NCBI GenBank assembly: GCA_027382625.1
Contig: JAJKFJ010023691.1
Coordinates: forward strand, 1 to 64,000
Source of the DNA: Tetmemena sp. SeJ-2015
Lineage: Eukaryota > Ciliophora > Spirotrichea > Sporadotrichida > Oxytrichidae
Direction: 5' to 3'
DNA: 64,000 nt
A program made the position numbers and the translations under genes. Under the pieces are notes generated by a model that was not told the DNA's origin, did not search any database, and saw nothing but the letters and a program-made list of their open reading frames with translations. Below, one piece after another: positions 12,548 to 23,408 of the stretch. Numbering within the stretch: position 1 is the first letter of the stretch; each line of letters opens with the position of its first letter.

Positions 12548-13920
12548 TCATTCGAACTTGTTCTTGCTTCCTTTCTTGGGATAAAGGATCTGCTTGTAGT
12601 CAAATTTGTCCTCCAACTTTTGATCTGACAGCTTGAACTCTAATGTTTCAGCCATAATTTGCCTCAATGAATGATATATGATGAATATTGTGGAATAATT
12701 ATGCCTGATGACTCTCATGTAGGCAACCCACTTCTCTTCTCCAGGTTGGACGTGGTTAGCGAAGAAGTATTCGTTGGGCTCAAATACTGGAAGCTCCTTC
12801 ATGGTTGCAATTGTAAATGGTTGACATATTTCACTCAAGTTATAATTAAATGAGCTCCATCTTTTAAGCTTATTTAATATGAGAAGAAGAATCTGTGAAA
12901 AAACGTCCAAGATATCATGAGAGGGGATAAAGTAGGGACTCCAGTACTTAATGCACACTGGCTGCACGCTGCTCAGCCCGAAGAAGGCTCCTCGGCGGAA
13001 TTGCAGCAACTCAGTGTTGTTAGTAGTGCAACCCTCTGGGAACATTATCAAAGGCTTAGACTGATTCTTCTCGATTTCTTTCTGCTTATCAACAATGTCT
13101 TAAAACTTATCATCTAATGAAGCAGTTGCTGATTATGTCAGTCACAATCTTTTCTCTTTCCTCTTTAGTGCCTGCTCTGTCCAAGAAAATGGCCTGATAA
13201 CCTGGATATGTTACCAAAGTTCCCACGAACAACCAGTTCTTAATGCTTACAAATTATTCTATATTCAATAGGGTAAATGCCGACCTTGGAAGTGTAGATG
13301 GGGAAATCGCAGTAGCAGCATGTAAGTAGGATGTCGAGCCAGCCGCTGTGGTTTGCCACGATGGTGCTAGGGCCTTTTGTGGTTGGCTTCCATTCTGGCC
13401 CAAGGTAACTCAAAATATACCATTTTTCATTACAAATCTATGCCTCAATATATGCTTGAGAAGGTTTCAATCAAGTCCTAAATAAGCCTTTGGAATTATT
13501 GAGGTACTTTTTGTAGTCGTAATCAACTTTATCTTTTTAGATCCAGACAACTCCTCCTGCACACAGCATCTCGCTTCTCTTAAAGCACTTGGACAAGAAG
13601 ATGGTGATCTTCTTTTGCAATTCGGAGGGTGGGTGAGTTGCGCTCATGTTGAAATTGACGATGCGGATCGTGAAGTAGAGACCGAACAAATGCAACACTG
13701 CGAGTACCATGCGGGGGAACAAGAAAGGAGTTGCCAGATACAGTCTCCATCTCTTCCAGTGAACCACATCGTATCTTCTGAAGGCTGAGTACTTTGAGTC
13801 TCTGGCTTCGTTCACATGGCGAACTGCTCTCGTCTTGTACAGGGCATATTCCAAGAAGAGAATGCCGAACACAAGATTGATGATAAAGAGAGGGGATTGG
13901 ATAATACTTAGTAGAGTCAT
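12548..13920 (-). CDS. PlsC-type lysophospholipid acyltransferase, copy 1
   Basis: Probable ER-membrane acyltransferase of the LPLAT/AGPAT-LPCAT superfamily, transferring acyl groups to lysophospholipid. The N-terminus has two hydrophobic segments (SPLFIINLVFGILFLEYAL and PFLFPRMVLAVLHLFGLY). Block I is VANHSGWLDILL (the H-x4-D motif) and block III is FPEGCTTNN. The C-terminal part contains PVFEPNEYFFANH and ends KKGSKNKFE at TGA 12548-12550. The first frame (13920-13537) continues through an IES-disrupted stretch into YLGPEWKPTTKGPSTIVANH. One IES (13242-13275) restores SKVGIKNWLFVGTLVTYPGYQ. Around 13.43-13.50 kb an in-frame TGA must be removed by another IES that I could not delimit. A paralogue lies immediately downstream on the map (14.7-16.2 kb, same strand). 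Substrate specificity cannot be read from the sequence. Confidence 0.82.
13242..13275. other. IES in acyltransferase 1, 34 bp, pointer AATGC
   Basis: AATGC (GCATT on the coding strand) occurs at 13242-13246 and 13276-13280. Excision joins TSKVGIKNWLFVGTL in frame. The paralogous gene has an IES at the equivalent codon (15464-15512). Confidence 0.85.
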
Positions 13921-14664
13921 TCCTCTTAATAATCTATGTACTTTAAAATTATTGAGAAATAAAAGATAGGATGCTGATGAATTACACCCAGACTATTACG
14001 ACTCAATTTTCACTATTGCATCATCATCTTCTTCAATAAGGTGGGATATGTAGATTTAGAACTTAAATATTACCGATATGAACTTCACTTGGGCAGAACC
14101 TAGGATATTATGGCAAACCCAGCCCCTCCTCCTCGAGATGAAAATAAAGTGTGAAAACTATTCCTATTATTTTTTGTTGATGATACTAATTGAATCCAAA
14201 TTTCCACTTCGCTTCTTTCTATAACCAACCTTCCATCATTTTTATAATGAATTTTTCTTGGATCGTTTTTACTTTATGTCAAAGCATTTATTGAGGAAAA
14301 ATGAAATTTTGTTCTTAGCTTCTCCCTCTTCTTCATCTAGCTTTTTAATTATTCTTTCTTAGTAGTATTATTAAGAGTTGGGCCTGTGTTTGAATTTAAA
14401 GTACAAATATCCTTTTAAGCATTTTTATTGTTCTGAACTCTTGCTCAATTAATTTGGTGTAATAAATACTATTTGCTATATAAATAATAGATTTAATTGG
14501 TCAATTCTTACTAAAAAAAGTTAATTAAAAAATTAAATTATTTTGAAAGCTCTCTTTATATTATAGTAAATTTATATTTTTGGTGTAATTCTCTTAAATA
14601 GTTATTAATCCAGGCACGTTCATAGTTTTTAGCTTCTGTCTCGTGCTCTTAGAAGATCCTCTAC
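13921..14664. other. Intergenic AT-rich spacer
   Basis: About 740 bp between the start of acyltransferase 1 and the end of acyltransferase 2. It is AT-rich with no coding frame or RNA gene that I recognise. It probably holds the promoter of copy 1 and the 3' flank of copy 2, plus germline-limited DNA. Confidence 0.5.
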
Positions 14665-16232
14665 TCAATCAAATTTGTTTTTATCGCCCTTTTTGGGGAA
14701 CAGAAGCATTTAAACATTAAAATCTCATTCAAATACTTCGAAAAATATTGAGCATTTTATAGTCGAACTTATCTTCTAGTCTTACAATAAACTCACATAT
14801 ACACTTTAATAAAAGCATCGAACCTAATTTATTCTGTAAATTAATTAAGTCTGAGGTCAGATAGTTTAACTTGGAGTGAGTCGCTCATAAGTTATCGGAT
14901 GACTCGCATATAGGTCTACCAACGCTCCTCTCCCGTTTATTGGTGATTCGCAAAGAAATACTCATTAGGTTCAAATACAGGCAACTCCTTTATCTTCAAG
15001 TTGACACAATTTATAATAGATCTAATGTCAAGTATGTTTATACATAGACGTAGGGCTGACACATAAGTAGGATAGCGTGACTCATAAGAGGCAATACGTC
15101 ATGGGAAACCTAAAAGAAAGGACTATTATACTTCAAAGTTATCGGCTGTAAAATTATAATCTAGAATACTTCGTCTCGATATTCTAAATATAATTGCTGC
15201 ACAGTATGAAGACTCTAGAAACTAATCAAATCTTCATTCATAATTAGAAAGCTCCTCTCCTAAATTGAGCTATCTCAGTATTGTTAGTTGTACAGCCCTC
15301 TGGGAACATGATTATAGATCTGTCTTGCAAACGTTCTCTCTCTGCTTGCAACTCACTTGTGACTCTCACCAACTCCAATCTTTCTTCCTTGGTGCCTGCT
15401 CGATTTAAGAAGATGGAATTGAAAGTTGCATACTATGCGAACCATCCGATGCAAGGAAAGCTCTTCACTCATCAGATAAGTATACATAATCTTAAAAGCT
15501 AAAGTCAAATATTTCACTGCAGTCTTAGCTGTGAACATGGGGTATCTCTTGATCACAAAGAGAATGAAGATGTCTAGGTATACACTTCTAATTTCATAGA
15601 AATATTTTAACACTGTGATTAGCCACGATTGTACTTGGTATTTTATCTGTAGGTTTCCACTCTGGGCCGAGGAATTTTCTATAATCGACGTCCTCCTTCT
15701 CTATTGTATACCAGTAAATTCCTGTTAGCATTAAAACTATTCTTAAGCTCTAATTTTCTATATAGATTTTTATCATCATACTCATATTATTATTCTTAAT
15801 TAAGCACCCTCTGTGTAAGACTCCACTCACGTTGAATTAGAAGGAACTGGGCTTTGCTCCTAGAGGGACATTGAAGTTCAGTATCCTAGTCAATACATAT
15901 GCTCCTCCAATGAATATTGCAATAATTTAAAACACACTCTCTAAAAAATCTATGAGAGAAAGTGCTATTGAGAATCTGGGAAACATAAAAGGAGCTGCCG
16001 GGTATAATCTCCATCTCGATAATAGTTATTTCTGCGCATTAAAGACATAGAAGCATCATTATATTTGAGCATCATACCTTCTAAATGCAGAGTATCTGCT
16101 ATCTCTGCTCTCATCGACTTTAAGAACATTCCTGCTTTTGTAGAGGGCGTATTCAATGCACAGTACTGCGAGGAGGAGGTTTACGATGAACCAAGGGCTA
16201 GTGACTATAGATGTCAGTAAACTTGCTATCAT
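14665..16232 (-). CDS. PlsC-type lysophospholipid acyltransferase, copy 2
   Basis: Tandem paralogue of the 12.5-13.9 kb gene. It starts MIASLLTSIVTSPWFIVNLLLAVLC, then RDSRYSAFRRYDA, RWRLYPAAPFMFPRF, FLGPEWKPTDKIPSTIVANH, and NHSVYLDIFILFVIKRYPMF (H-x4-D retained). SFPCIGWFAQYATFNSIFLNRAGTKEER, FPEGCTTNNTE, LPVFEPNEYFFANH and KKGDKNKFD with TGA at 14665-14667 follow. Three IESs were delimited (15583, 15464, 14705), each restoring the frame. A further disrupted stretch near 16.05-16.08 kb contains ATGATGCT twice but one excision is not enough to restore the frame, so an additional insert or a lesion is likely there. Conserved motifs argue for function. Divergence in non-motif residues shows the duplication is not recent. 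Confidence 0.8.
14705..14750. other. IES in acyltransferase 2, 46 bp, pointer AGCATTT
   Basis: AGCATTT occurs at 14705-14711 and 14751-14757. Excision gives EDKFDYKMLLFPKKGDKNKF and TGA, collinear with the C-terminus of copy 1. Confidence 0.9.
15464..15512. other. IES in acyltransferase 2, 49 bp, pointer TTCACT
   Basis: TTCACT (AGTGAA on the coding strand) occurs at 15464-15469 and 15513-15518. Excision joins FTAKTAVKSFPCIGWFAQYA in frame. Its position matches the IES in copy 1, but pointer and interior differ. Confidence 0.9.
15583..15610. other. IES in acyltransferase 2, 28 bp, pointer CACT
   Basis: CACT occurs at 15583-15586 and 15611-15614. Excision joins STIVANHSVYLDIFILFV, rebuilding the catalytic H-x4-D motif. 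The IES therefore splits the active-site motif in germline DNA. Confidence 0.88.
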
Positions 16233-16625
16233 CTTTATTTATTTGCACTCTTTCACCTATCTGACTTAATTTAAATCTGATTTATCCCAGAAATCAAAAG
16301 ATTTAAATAATGCTCTAAAAAGATAAAATTTGAGTCTCTTTCAAGTTTAATTTAGCAATAAATCGACTCACTATATGATAAATTAATCAAACTGCTCTTT
16401 TAAATAAATAGGTAAGGGAATCCAAAAGTGACGCACTCAATCAGGTCATATCACTACTACTCTTTTTAAATATTTTGAGTCGTCTACACGTAGTTTTAAT
16501 TTGATATATAGTCTCATTCACCACAATCTTCCAATTTTTCATCTTCCTCCCATCATGTTCTAAGTTTGTAAGGGATTATTAGAAGACATTTTAGGAATGG
16601 AAACTAATAAATTGATTAGGCTAAA
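16233..16625. other. Intergenic spacer, possible 5' MDS of RCC1 gene
   Basis: AT-rich region between divergent genes. The last ~100 bases are open in the RCC1 reading frame without an ATG (HFRNGNQQIDQAK just before 16626). An upstream 5' coding segment separated by an IES is therefore possible. Nothing else recognised. Confidence 0.4.
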
Positions 16626-19600
16626 ATGCTGCGTAAAATAGCTTGTAATGCAACTAACAGCGGCGCAATTGACAGCGAGGGGAATGTGTACGTGTGGGGT
16701 GCTGGCAAGTACGGTCTCTTGGGAAATCCTAAGCAACGCAACCCCATCTCCAAGCCCATTAAGCTGCAGCTAAAGAGTGAGAAACTTATCCTTGATTACA
16801 GTAGCGACCAGACTTTTGTGGCTACGAGTTTGGCTTTCGGACAGTATCATGCTGCCGTTGTAGTTAACGATATCAACACTATACATATATCATCATTATC
16901 ATTACATGCGCATTCAATTAATGCTAAAATTTGGTTGCACTAATTCAGACTTCAATCCTCTATTGTATGCAGAGCAAATTCTCAAAGAGTTCAAAGCCTT
17001 CCTTATGAAATGCTGGGACACCACTGTCAAGAAGCAACCAGAACACCAGAGTGATGTCTATTCCACCGAAGAGCACATTATCGAGCACACTCTCAAGTTA
17101 AAAGCACTTATTTATATGTAACTATAGTTCTGCTTCAAAGACCAGATGACTAAGTTCCCCTACATCAGCATCAAATCACTGAAGGAGTTGATGGTCTACC
17201 AGGCTAAACTTTCCTTCAAGGACACAGTCAGCTACAACCGCATGTTCCAAGATTTGTCTGACCCTAATGATGAAGACAACATCAACCTCAAGTAAGTCAA
17301 TTAGGTAATAAGTTTTCACTAGGGAGTTGAGAGATCAGCTGATCGGAAGGAGGTGTGGGAATGGTATCGTGTTCACTTGGGGTGTGGTCAACGAAGGCAG
17401 ACTTGGCATACAGCTGACTGAGCAAGAACTGGAGGGCATCAACTCCAAAAACCATGAGAAAGAATAAGATACACTTTATTCTATCGATCTTATTATACAT
17501 TTGATGAGTTAACTCCTTACAAGCCCTCGATAGTGAAGTTCGAGGGGTCGACTATTATAGTGAAAGTAGCTTGTGGCAACTCTTTTACTCTCGCTCTGAG
17601 CTAGGATGGATTGGTTTACTCATGGGGACTCAGGAATAGTGGAGGACTTGGCCAGGGAGAGCAAAGCAATATTTTAACAAACAAAAAATATTGATTTCAT
17701 TCTTATTAATATGAAGACGACTCCCAATGTGATAAAGCACCAAAAGAATGGCCACTTATTCTAAAACATTAAGGATGTATCTTGCGGCTCTAATCACGTA
17801 CTCGCTCTCGACCACTAGGGAGTTGTCTACTCTTGGGGAAACGGGTAGGGAGGAAGACTAGGCCATGGAGATGAAACTGGAGAGAACATGCCCAAGGAAA
17901 TAATTTAAGGGAGTGCGATTTAGAGTAAGTCTAAGATTCTATTGTAAATATCTGCTCTGAGGGATCATAAAATCCTGATTATAGAAGCTGGGGATGGGAG
18001 TTCAGCAGCTATCACAATTAAGAATGAGCTGTTCATCTGGGGAGTAGGGCTTCACGGAAGACTGGGTACAGGTAAAACTGCAAACGTACTTAAGCCATTG
18101 ATGCTTGAGGATTTAAAAGATCAGAAGGTGGAGGATATAGCTCTGGGTTCTAATCACTCCCTCTGCATTTAATAAAAATTATATTATAATATCTAATTTT
18201 GAGGAATGGGAAAGCGATGTGCTGGGGCTCCTCTAAGGATGGAAAGATAGGACTGGAAACAGCTCTTGATAGGAACTTCACTCAGCCCAAAGAATTAGTC
18301 ACTCTCGATAAGGAAAAGCTGTTTCATAATTTTTCAAGTTAGTGCTATTCATATATTTTTATTTTATAAAAGCTGTACTAGATAGCAGCAGGGCCTTTCC
18401 ATACGTTGGCTTTGACAGAGAGCGGAGAAATCTTCTCATTTGGAAACAGTAAAGATGGGAAGCTTGGTTATGATGAACTGAAAGGAAGTGTCTAAATCCC
18501 TCGCAAGATGACTAACTGCCCCTTATTTGCAAGAAAGACGGGTTTACATGATAGAAGAGATAAGTATCAGCTATTCAATCAGTTCAACGACTAGATGGTA
18601 GCCATATCCAACAACTACTATTATCCATACGTCATACAGTTAGATAGCTTTAAATTCATTTCTATACTATATGGGGGGTTGTGAAGTCCTACAAACCTGC
18701 TGTGGATTCAGTAGCACAATCTTCCTTCTGAACTATAATGGTTATTTCTATTAGCTTAAACGACGGCTAGATGTATGTCTGTGGCTCAAACAAATACGGG
18801 CAGCTAGGTTTTAACAGGAGACCAGGTGGGGGAAAGGACAACGAATTCGATCGACTGATAGGAGGGATCGGTGGAAATAACAAAGATGACGATGGTGATA
18901 ATGATGAGAGCAACTTTGCAGACGGAGGTGGGAACGATGACGTGCTGCCTCCTCAGCTCAAGAAAAAGCTTGCTGAACTACAGCTACTTTAGGATGTGGA
19001 TAAGCCAACACCTTTGACCATTTATCATGGTAAGAGCATTTCACTCTTAAGGTTTCTTGTGTAGATGCCGTTCAAATGAAGATCAGGTTTATCTCTTGCG
19101 GGTACTTTCACGCGCTTGCAGTTACTGAAGAGGGAGCTACTTTCGGATGGGGAAGAAACGACTTTGGTTAGCTTGGCATGGGAAGGAGAGATAATGCAGT
19201 AGCGAAGCCAACTAGGATTAAATCTCTTCAAGATAAGGTCATAGTTATGACGTAAGAGTTGTTTAGTTACTTAAAAACATTTAGAGCTGCTGGAGAAAAT
19301 CATTCACTGTTCTTAAGTGATCTAGGAGAGGTGCTTGCAGCAGGCTTCAATGAATTTGGAGAGCTTGGAGTAGGCTTAGCCTATGCGGGAGTTGTTGATA
19401 ATAGAACAACTGATGGAAAGGGAGGCTAAACAGCAGGAGTATATTATCATGAAATGGAAATTTTTATTTCCAATTAGTTGATACTGCTGGAAGCGATAGA
19501 CTTTAGTACGATGAGAATTATCAAAGGCAACTGTTGGAAACCAAAATAGAGCTCACACCCAAGGTTATAAAAGGCTTGGAGTCTATTGGATTTATAGCAG

Positions 19601-22600
19601 CCGGTAAAAATCACTCAGTGGCTATCAGAACTTACAAGAGAAAAGAAAAGGCGATGAGGATGTACACTTGGGGCTGTGGATGGCATGGGTAGACTGGACA
19701 CGGGAGTTGGTAAAACGATTACACCCCTTCCATAGTGAAGATTCCTGTATTTAAAGATACCAAGTTCATCCAAGCTACATGTGGCTCGAAGCATACTATT
19801 GCATTGGACACTGAGGGTCATATATGGTTCTTCGGCTACAAGCCAAGCGTCGGCATAGAAGACTTTTAGGAGGAGAAGTAGTTTGTGCCTGCAAGACTAG
19901 AAACTCCTCAAAAAATGTTGCAAGAGCCTTTCAAGTTTATAGCAAGCGGGGAGGAACACAACCTGGCTATTACTCATTCTGGGTAGGTCCTCGGCTTCGG
20001 TAGAAATATGCCTCATACTAAGATTAATAGCAGCACCAAGGAGTATGTATACTTTGAGTAAGTTGAAAGTGACACCAAGGCTTTGACTGGAGCTTGTGGA
20101 GCCAATCACTCAGTCATGATTGATTAGCAAGGTGTCCCCTACACTTGAAATATGAAGAGAAAGATGAACCTCCCTCCCTTATATTCAATATTTGACTTGG
20201 GGATATGTAGGGAACGGAAGATGTGGACTGAAGTTGGAGAAAGACGATGCTCAGCAAGAGTAGGAGAGTCTAAGTGCTCCAACCGTGATCTACTTTATGA
20301 AGACTCTCTTTCAAAAGGAGATCATCAAGCAGAAGGATCTAGAGGGTGATAAGTAAAAGGCAAGTGGCCATGCAGGTGCCAAGGGAGGGCTACAAAAATA
20401 AGGATATATTAATCTTCAGAAAAGTGGGGCTGCAAACCGATCTGCAATTAGGTTTGCTATTCAGAAAACCCTTAAAGAGTCTTAATAGTCCTTGGATGAG
20501 GATAATCTCATCAACTATTCTTCATTTTGCACTCAATCTAAAGCCTATTTTATAAACTAAGACAGAAATATCGTGCTGAAGTTTAACAGAATGATTGAGG
20601 AATTTCATGAGGCGATTTCAAAGCAGACCTCCACCCTACTTTCTTCATTCTACAATGCTTAAAACGCTCTGATAGCTAGGATCAATACTTTCCCTGCAAG
20701 GATAGACTTCCTCACAGACATCAAAGCTGAGCTCCCCAAGGCCATCATCAGAAACAAGCAAATCTACGAAGCAATCTTCACACTTCTGCAAACTCACCCC
20801 TGCTATTTAATAAACTGGATCACCAAGACTACAGTCAACAGGGATTTTTAGATTCTCAAGATCATCTTCGGAGAGAAGGAAATTAGGAATGACCCAAGGA
20901 TCATACACATACTCATGCTCTTGGCTAGGAAGATCTTCCAGTTTGAGTTCTAAAGAGTGCGGGAGAGGATTTTTTAACTCTTTGAGAATCAAGACTAGAA
21001 TAATAAGTTCATCAACCATTTGGTGTCTTCAATATAGAGCTTAGAATAAAATGAGAGATATCATGAGTACACTTACAATCCGATGTAGTTTTTGAAATCC
21101 TTTTCAAGAAACTTCATGAGCTAAACTTTGTCAATAAATTGCGTCATTTTTACTGGCCTTTATCTCGCTCAGTAGCTGCCAACAAGCTGCCAGACAAGGA
21201 CTTGTTTAACTTTTCTGAGAAGCGAAACTTACTGAGTGTGCTGGCCGATCACTTGGAGAAGTATCTGCGCAAGATTAAGATCCATTACACGAATCAGCCT
21301 GTGGAAGTTTTGAAAGAGTTCATCTCTAATAACAAGCAGAACTATCGGAAGGAGCTGTCTGATTTGCTGAACTATCAGCCGTTTAACTTCGACTACATAC
21401 TGGTGAAGGACTTGTTCATTAACTCCATGGAGTTCAGAAACTCCAATCTCAGTATCTCCATCAATGACCTCATCTTCATCTACAACTCACTTGTTGAGAA
21501 GGGAGAGATCATCTTAAAAAAAGTTGTATTGTATTCCTCCTTAGTCTCATGAATATTAATAATCTACATCTAGAACTATGAGGAGGATCCAATTTTTCAT
21601 TAGTAAGTAAATGAAATTTGAAGTAGCTCCGATTGAAATCAGGCAAAACGAGAAGTAGTACATTTCAGAGGAGCTGCTTGACTGTAAACTAAACCTGGAG
21701 ATCAGGCATCGGCTTTTAATCGACCATTCTACTTTCACGCGCTGCAACGACTGCCTTGCACCTGTATACAGTGACTTACTGCCCATGAAGAGATCATCCA
21801 ATCCTTATAATTAACTTTTAATTAAGATTCAAGGAGGGAGTCTAAGGGAAGATCTGGGTTTGTCAAAACAAGGAATGCAGGGGAGAGAGGAACGAACCCA
21901 ATCAGATGAAGTGCCTCAGGTGCACTCGCTACAGAGAGGTAGTAACCCTTCCCAAGGACTAAATGTTCGTTAGCTTATATTCCAAGCTTTTCAGCGACCC
22001 TGCAGTGAGCGTCTTTCAAATTAATTATCTACCTCCCAGTGGTTGATATACACTAGAACCTGGACGAGATCATCAACTACGAGGTGTAGGTGGAGGAGTC
22101 ACGCAAGAACCCTGACTATGATAAGCTGGAGGTGATTGAGCTCTTCAGGAAGCACAAGGCCTCTTACATGTTTCAGAACAAGAAGAAGAACGTCAACTTC
22201 GAAGACCCCCAGGAGGAGAGAGCAGCCGAGCTGGAGGTGGAGACTGAGTTCCTGGATGGCTTAGAGAGCTAGCTCGAGCGCAGCTACCAGAACAAGAAGG
22301 AGCACGAGGCTCGTATCAAGGACTACTATCAGTTGCTGAATGAGTAGCAATTCTATCTTTCCTTTTTAATTTATCTATGAAGGAGATCTAGGACAAGATG
22401 AGTAACTACCTGCAGCAGAACTCCCAGATGAGGGAGGAGTTCAAACTCATAATCGACAACGTGTACACAGGACTGGGCTCTGAGTTCCTTCGTGGCGAGA
22501 AGCAGGATATCTTCGCAGGCAAGCTTCACCTCAAGTCCGCCAAGCGCTTCACCAAGATTATACCATCATTATAAAAGATAAATAAGCAAGTTTTTAATGT

Positions 22601-23206
22601 ATATCTAATTGATAGTGCACCCTAGATGATGGGAGCTCAGAAGAAGCAGCAGCTCACTGCCAATCCCCAACTCGAAGCCTTCTTCAGCGAGCTAGAGCGA
22701 GAGGCAAACTAGGGAAACGCAGTTCTCCAGAGCAACTACTAGCAATTGCAGCAGAACAAGGAGATCTACAAGCAGAACTTCGGCTTCTTCGGGAAGTACC
22801 CCCTCTACCAACTCAGACAGAGGAAGGTGCTCAACAACATCCAGATCCACGGTAAGAAGCTAGCCACTGTCATGAAGAAGTGCTCCTACGTGTTCTATGA
22901 CGACACCGATAATGGCTTCAGAGTAGAACTGGTCTACGAAGAGAGCGACAAGTCAGAATGAATGATGATATTAGTTATACTCTCTCTATATGTTAGTCGT
23001 GCTTGGTGTTTGGATCTACTACGCACGAGGCGATCCTTGAGACATTCTCAATTGATAAGGACATAGTGGCAGAGATGAGGAGGACATTCGCCACCAAGGC
23101 TACTATCCAGTTTGGGAACAGTGAGTTCAACGTGTTCGAACTTGTTTTCCTCCTCAACGAGATCAAGAGCAAGACCTACTCCTACCAAGTCAAATCTCAA
23201 AAGTGA
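16626..23206 (+). CDS. RCC1-repeat / RasGAP / RanBP2-zinc-finger protein
   Basis: A very large multidomain regulator. 16.6-20.2 kb encodes many RCC1 beta-propeller repeats (AIDSEGNVYVWGAGKYGLLG, VYSWGNGQGGRLGHGDE, ATFGWGRNDFGQLGMGRRD, and others), enough for more than one propeller. 20.2-21.55 kb is helical and contains a RasGAP-like region (LQTHPCYLINWITK; FVNKLRHFYWPLSRSVAAN; LSDLLNYQPFNFDYILV). A RanBP2-type zinc finger follows near 21.85 kb (WVCQNKECRGERNEPNQMKCLRC, W-x-C-x4-C-x10-C-x2-C). The C-terminal part resembles the tail of IQGAP/RasGAP proteins (GFFGKYPLYQLRQRKVLNNI), ending YSYQVKSQK and TGA 23204-23206. It is interrupted by both GT-AG introns (e.g. 17292-17322, 31 nt) and at least ten IESs. 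The start is uncertain, with ATG 16626 the earliest clear one. A role in small-GTPase (Ran/Ras/Rac) regulation is inference. Confidence 0.78.
16877..16937. other. IES, 61 bp, pointer CACTA
   Basis: CACTA occurs at 16877-16881 and 16938-16942. Excision gives VVNDINTNSDFNPLLYAEQI; the unexcised frame stops. Confidence 0.85.
17292..17322 (+). other. Mini-intron, 31 nt, GT-AG
   Basis: It begins GTAAGT and ends CACTAG. Splicing joins NINLK to ELRDQLIGRRCGNG in frame, whereas the AAGT direct repeat present here would give a stop. It shows that spliceosomal introns and IESs coexist in one gene. Confidence 0.75.
17469..17494. other. IES, 26 bp, pointer ATACA
   Basis: ATACA occurs at 17469-17473 and 17495-17499. 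Excision gives NHEKEQDTFDELTPYKPSIV. No GT-AG solution exists here. Confidence 0.88.
17668..17707. other. IES, 40 bp, pointer AATAT
   Basis: AATAT occurs at 17668-17672 and 17708-17712. Excision gives GLGQGEQSNMKTTPNVIKH, a normal RCC1 inter-repeat junction. The insert contains a TGA and is nearly all A/T. Confidence 0.9.
18167..18195. other. IES, 29 bp, pointer ATTT
   Basis: ATTT occurs at 18167-18170 and 18196-18199. Excision gives NHSLCILRNGKAMCWGSS, a perfect RCC1 repeat core. Confidence 0.88.
18314..18367. other. IES, 54 bp, pointer AAAAGCTGT (9 bp)
   Basis: AAAAGCTGT occurs at 18314-18322 and 18368-18376. The insert is a multiple of three and contains no TGA, so it is silent in a frame test. 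Excision yields KEKLYQIAAGPFHTLALTE, which fits the RCC1 pattern. Confidence 0.9.
18731..18758. other. IES, 28 bp, pointer AAC
   Basis: AAC occurs at 18731-18733 and 18759-18761. Excision gives CCGFSSTIFLLNDGQMYVCG, a textbook RCC1 repeat. A three-base pointer is weak alone, but domain continuity is strong. Confidence 0.8.
20153..20194. other. IES, 42 bp, pointer ACTTG
   Basis: ACTTG occurs at 20153-20157 and 20195-20199. The insert begins with an in-frame TGA. Excision gives QQGVPYTWGYVGNGRCGLKL. Confidence 0.9.
21109..21122. other. Very short IES, 14 bp, pointer AAACTT
   Basis: AAACTT occurs at 21109-21114 and 21123-21128. Excision of 14 bp joins KSFSRNFVNKLRHFYWPLSR inside the RasGAP-like domain. 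Without it the frame runs to a stop. Confidence 0.85.
21510..21566. other. IES, 57 bp, pointer CATCT
   Basis: CATCT occurs at 21510-21514 and 21567-21571. The insert carries an in-frame TGA. Excision gives VEKGEIIQNYEEDPIFHQQ. Confidence 0.85.
21612..21618. other. Possible 7 bp IES (pointer TGAA) or frameshift
   Basis: TGAA occurs at 21612-21615 and 21619-21622. Removing 7 bp joins HQQVNEVAPIEIRQNEKQ in frame. This would be an exceptionally small IES; a sequencing error or real frameshift is equally possible. Confidence 0.4.
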
Positions 23207-23408
23207 ACCACCTCCCATCCACAACAGGCTTTTGGAAATTATATAAGAATAAATTAGTGATAAAGAAAGTTATTAAATTTCATTTAGATAAAATTTGACG
23301 ATATCTTGTGATCATAAATTAATATAAGTAAGTTAAGAGAGAAATAAAAATAAAGTTTACAAAGGAAGCAGTCAGTTAATTGGAGCAATTAGTTGTTGAT
23401 ATTTAAAA

